From UBA8687 sp964564655 (GTDB lineage Bacteria; Nitrospinota; Nitrospinia; Nitrospinales; VA-1), in contig CAZMBO010000073.1 in the NCBI GenBank assembly GCA_964564655.1, positions 1 to 7,608 on the forward strand: a stretch of DNA of 7,608 nucleotides, in the 5' to 3' direction. Positions 7,455 to 7,608 of this stretch are shown here, piece by piece. The position numbers and the translations under genes are program-made. The notes beneath the pieces were generated by a model, which saw only the letters and a list, made by a program, of their open reading frames with translations, was not told the origin of the DNA and did no database searches. Every line of letters begins with the position of its first letter. Within the stretch, counting starts at the first letter, position 1.

Positions 7455-7554
7455 ACGGTTTAAACCCCCAACTTAAAAGGTAGATTTTAAAGAAGAAGTT
7501 GTTATTAAAACTGCTGCTTTTTTAGCAAAGGTGGGGAAAACTTTTACTGCTTAA

Positions 7555-7560
7555 ATTATA
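7555..7560 (-). promoter_or_regulatory. Consensus -10 box, candidate gyrB promoter
   Basis: The minus strand carries a perfect TATAAT. With a 17-base spacer the -35 position is TTATAA (7578-7583), only a 3/6 match to TTGACA, and there is no extended -10 TG. Transcription would begin near 7548 and give an untranslated leader of roughly 180 bases that crosses the candidate unwinding element before reaching gyrB. In such AT-rich DNA a chance TATAAT is quite possible. Confidence 0.35.
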
Positions 7561-7585
7561 CCTTATTTTGGCTATTTTTATAACC

Positions 7586-7607
7586 TGTTTTTAACATGTT
7601 TTACACA
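7586..7607 (+). repeat. Two tandem 11-base repeats, DnaA-box-like
   Basis: TGTTTTTAACA (7586-7596) is followed directly by TGTTTTACACA (7597-7607), identical at 9 of 11 positions. The last nine bases of each unit resemble a DnaA box: TTTTACACA has one mismatch to TTATNCACA, while TTTTTAACA has two. A head-to-tail spacing of 11 bases would put both on the same DNA face. The repeat may continue beyond the window edge. Confidence 0.45.
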
Positions 7608-7608
7608 G

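Noticed and set aside
7457..7466. 10-base palindrome GGTTTAAACC
   Set aside because: It is a perfect palindrome near the DnaA box, but short, with no loop or T-run and no second copy; not enough to call an operator or terminator.
7473..7490. Inverted repeat TTAAAA / TTTTAA with 6-base loop
   Set aside because: The arms are AT-only and six bases long, which is expected by chance in this AT-rich leader.

Overview
The window reads as a stretch of bacterial chromosome from the replication-origin neighbourhood of a diderm (outer-membrane) bacterium with fairly AT-rich DNA. The diderm call rests on a lipoprotein signal with a TPR (BamD/CpoB-like) body and on a GyrB carrying the extra domain between TOPRIM and the C-terminal tail that is typical of Gram-negative gyrases. 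No species can be named from the sequence; a deltaproteobacteria-like or Nitrospinota-like lineage is only a guess from gene order and base composition.

Every gene lies on the minus strand, so the biological order runs from right to left. At 7370-7608 there is AT-rich non-coding DNA with the parts of a bacterial origin unwinding element: a DnaA-box-like 9-mer, a short GC-rich spacer, five tandem DnaA-trios and an AT-rich tract reaching the gyrB start. A consensus -10 hexamer (7555-7560) could start a gyrB transcript that crosses this element. Then come gyrB (4769-7369), gyrA (2294-4711), a TPR lipoprotein (1465-2265), serS (188-1465) and a tRNA-Ser with anticodon UGA (2-87).

The four protein genes are tightly packed (gaps of 57 and 28 bases, then a 1-base TAATG overlap) and look like one operon. 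It would supply both subunits of DNA gyrase, an envelope lipoprotein and seryl-tRNA synthetase, with a substrate tRNA of that synthetase encoded 100 bases downstream, possibly from its own promoter.

The points most worth a second look are the origin-like element, unusual residues at two classical drug-target positions of gyrase (Gln at the GyrA Ser83 position and Thr at the GyrB Arg136 position, E. coli numbering), and an enlarged GyrB insert domain. I saw no mobile element, CRISPR array, frameshift or broken gene. No gene-free stretch exceeds 300 bases.
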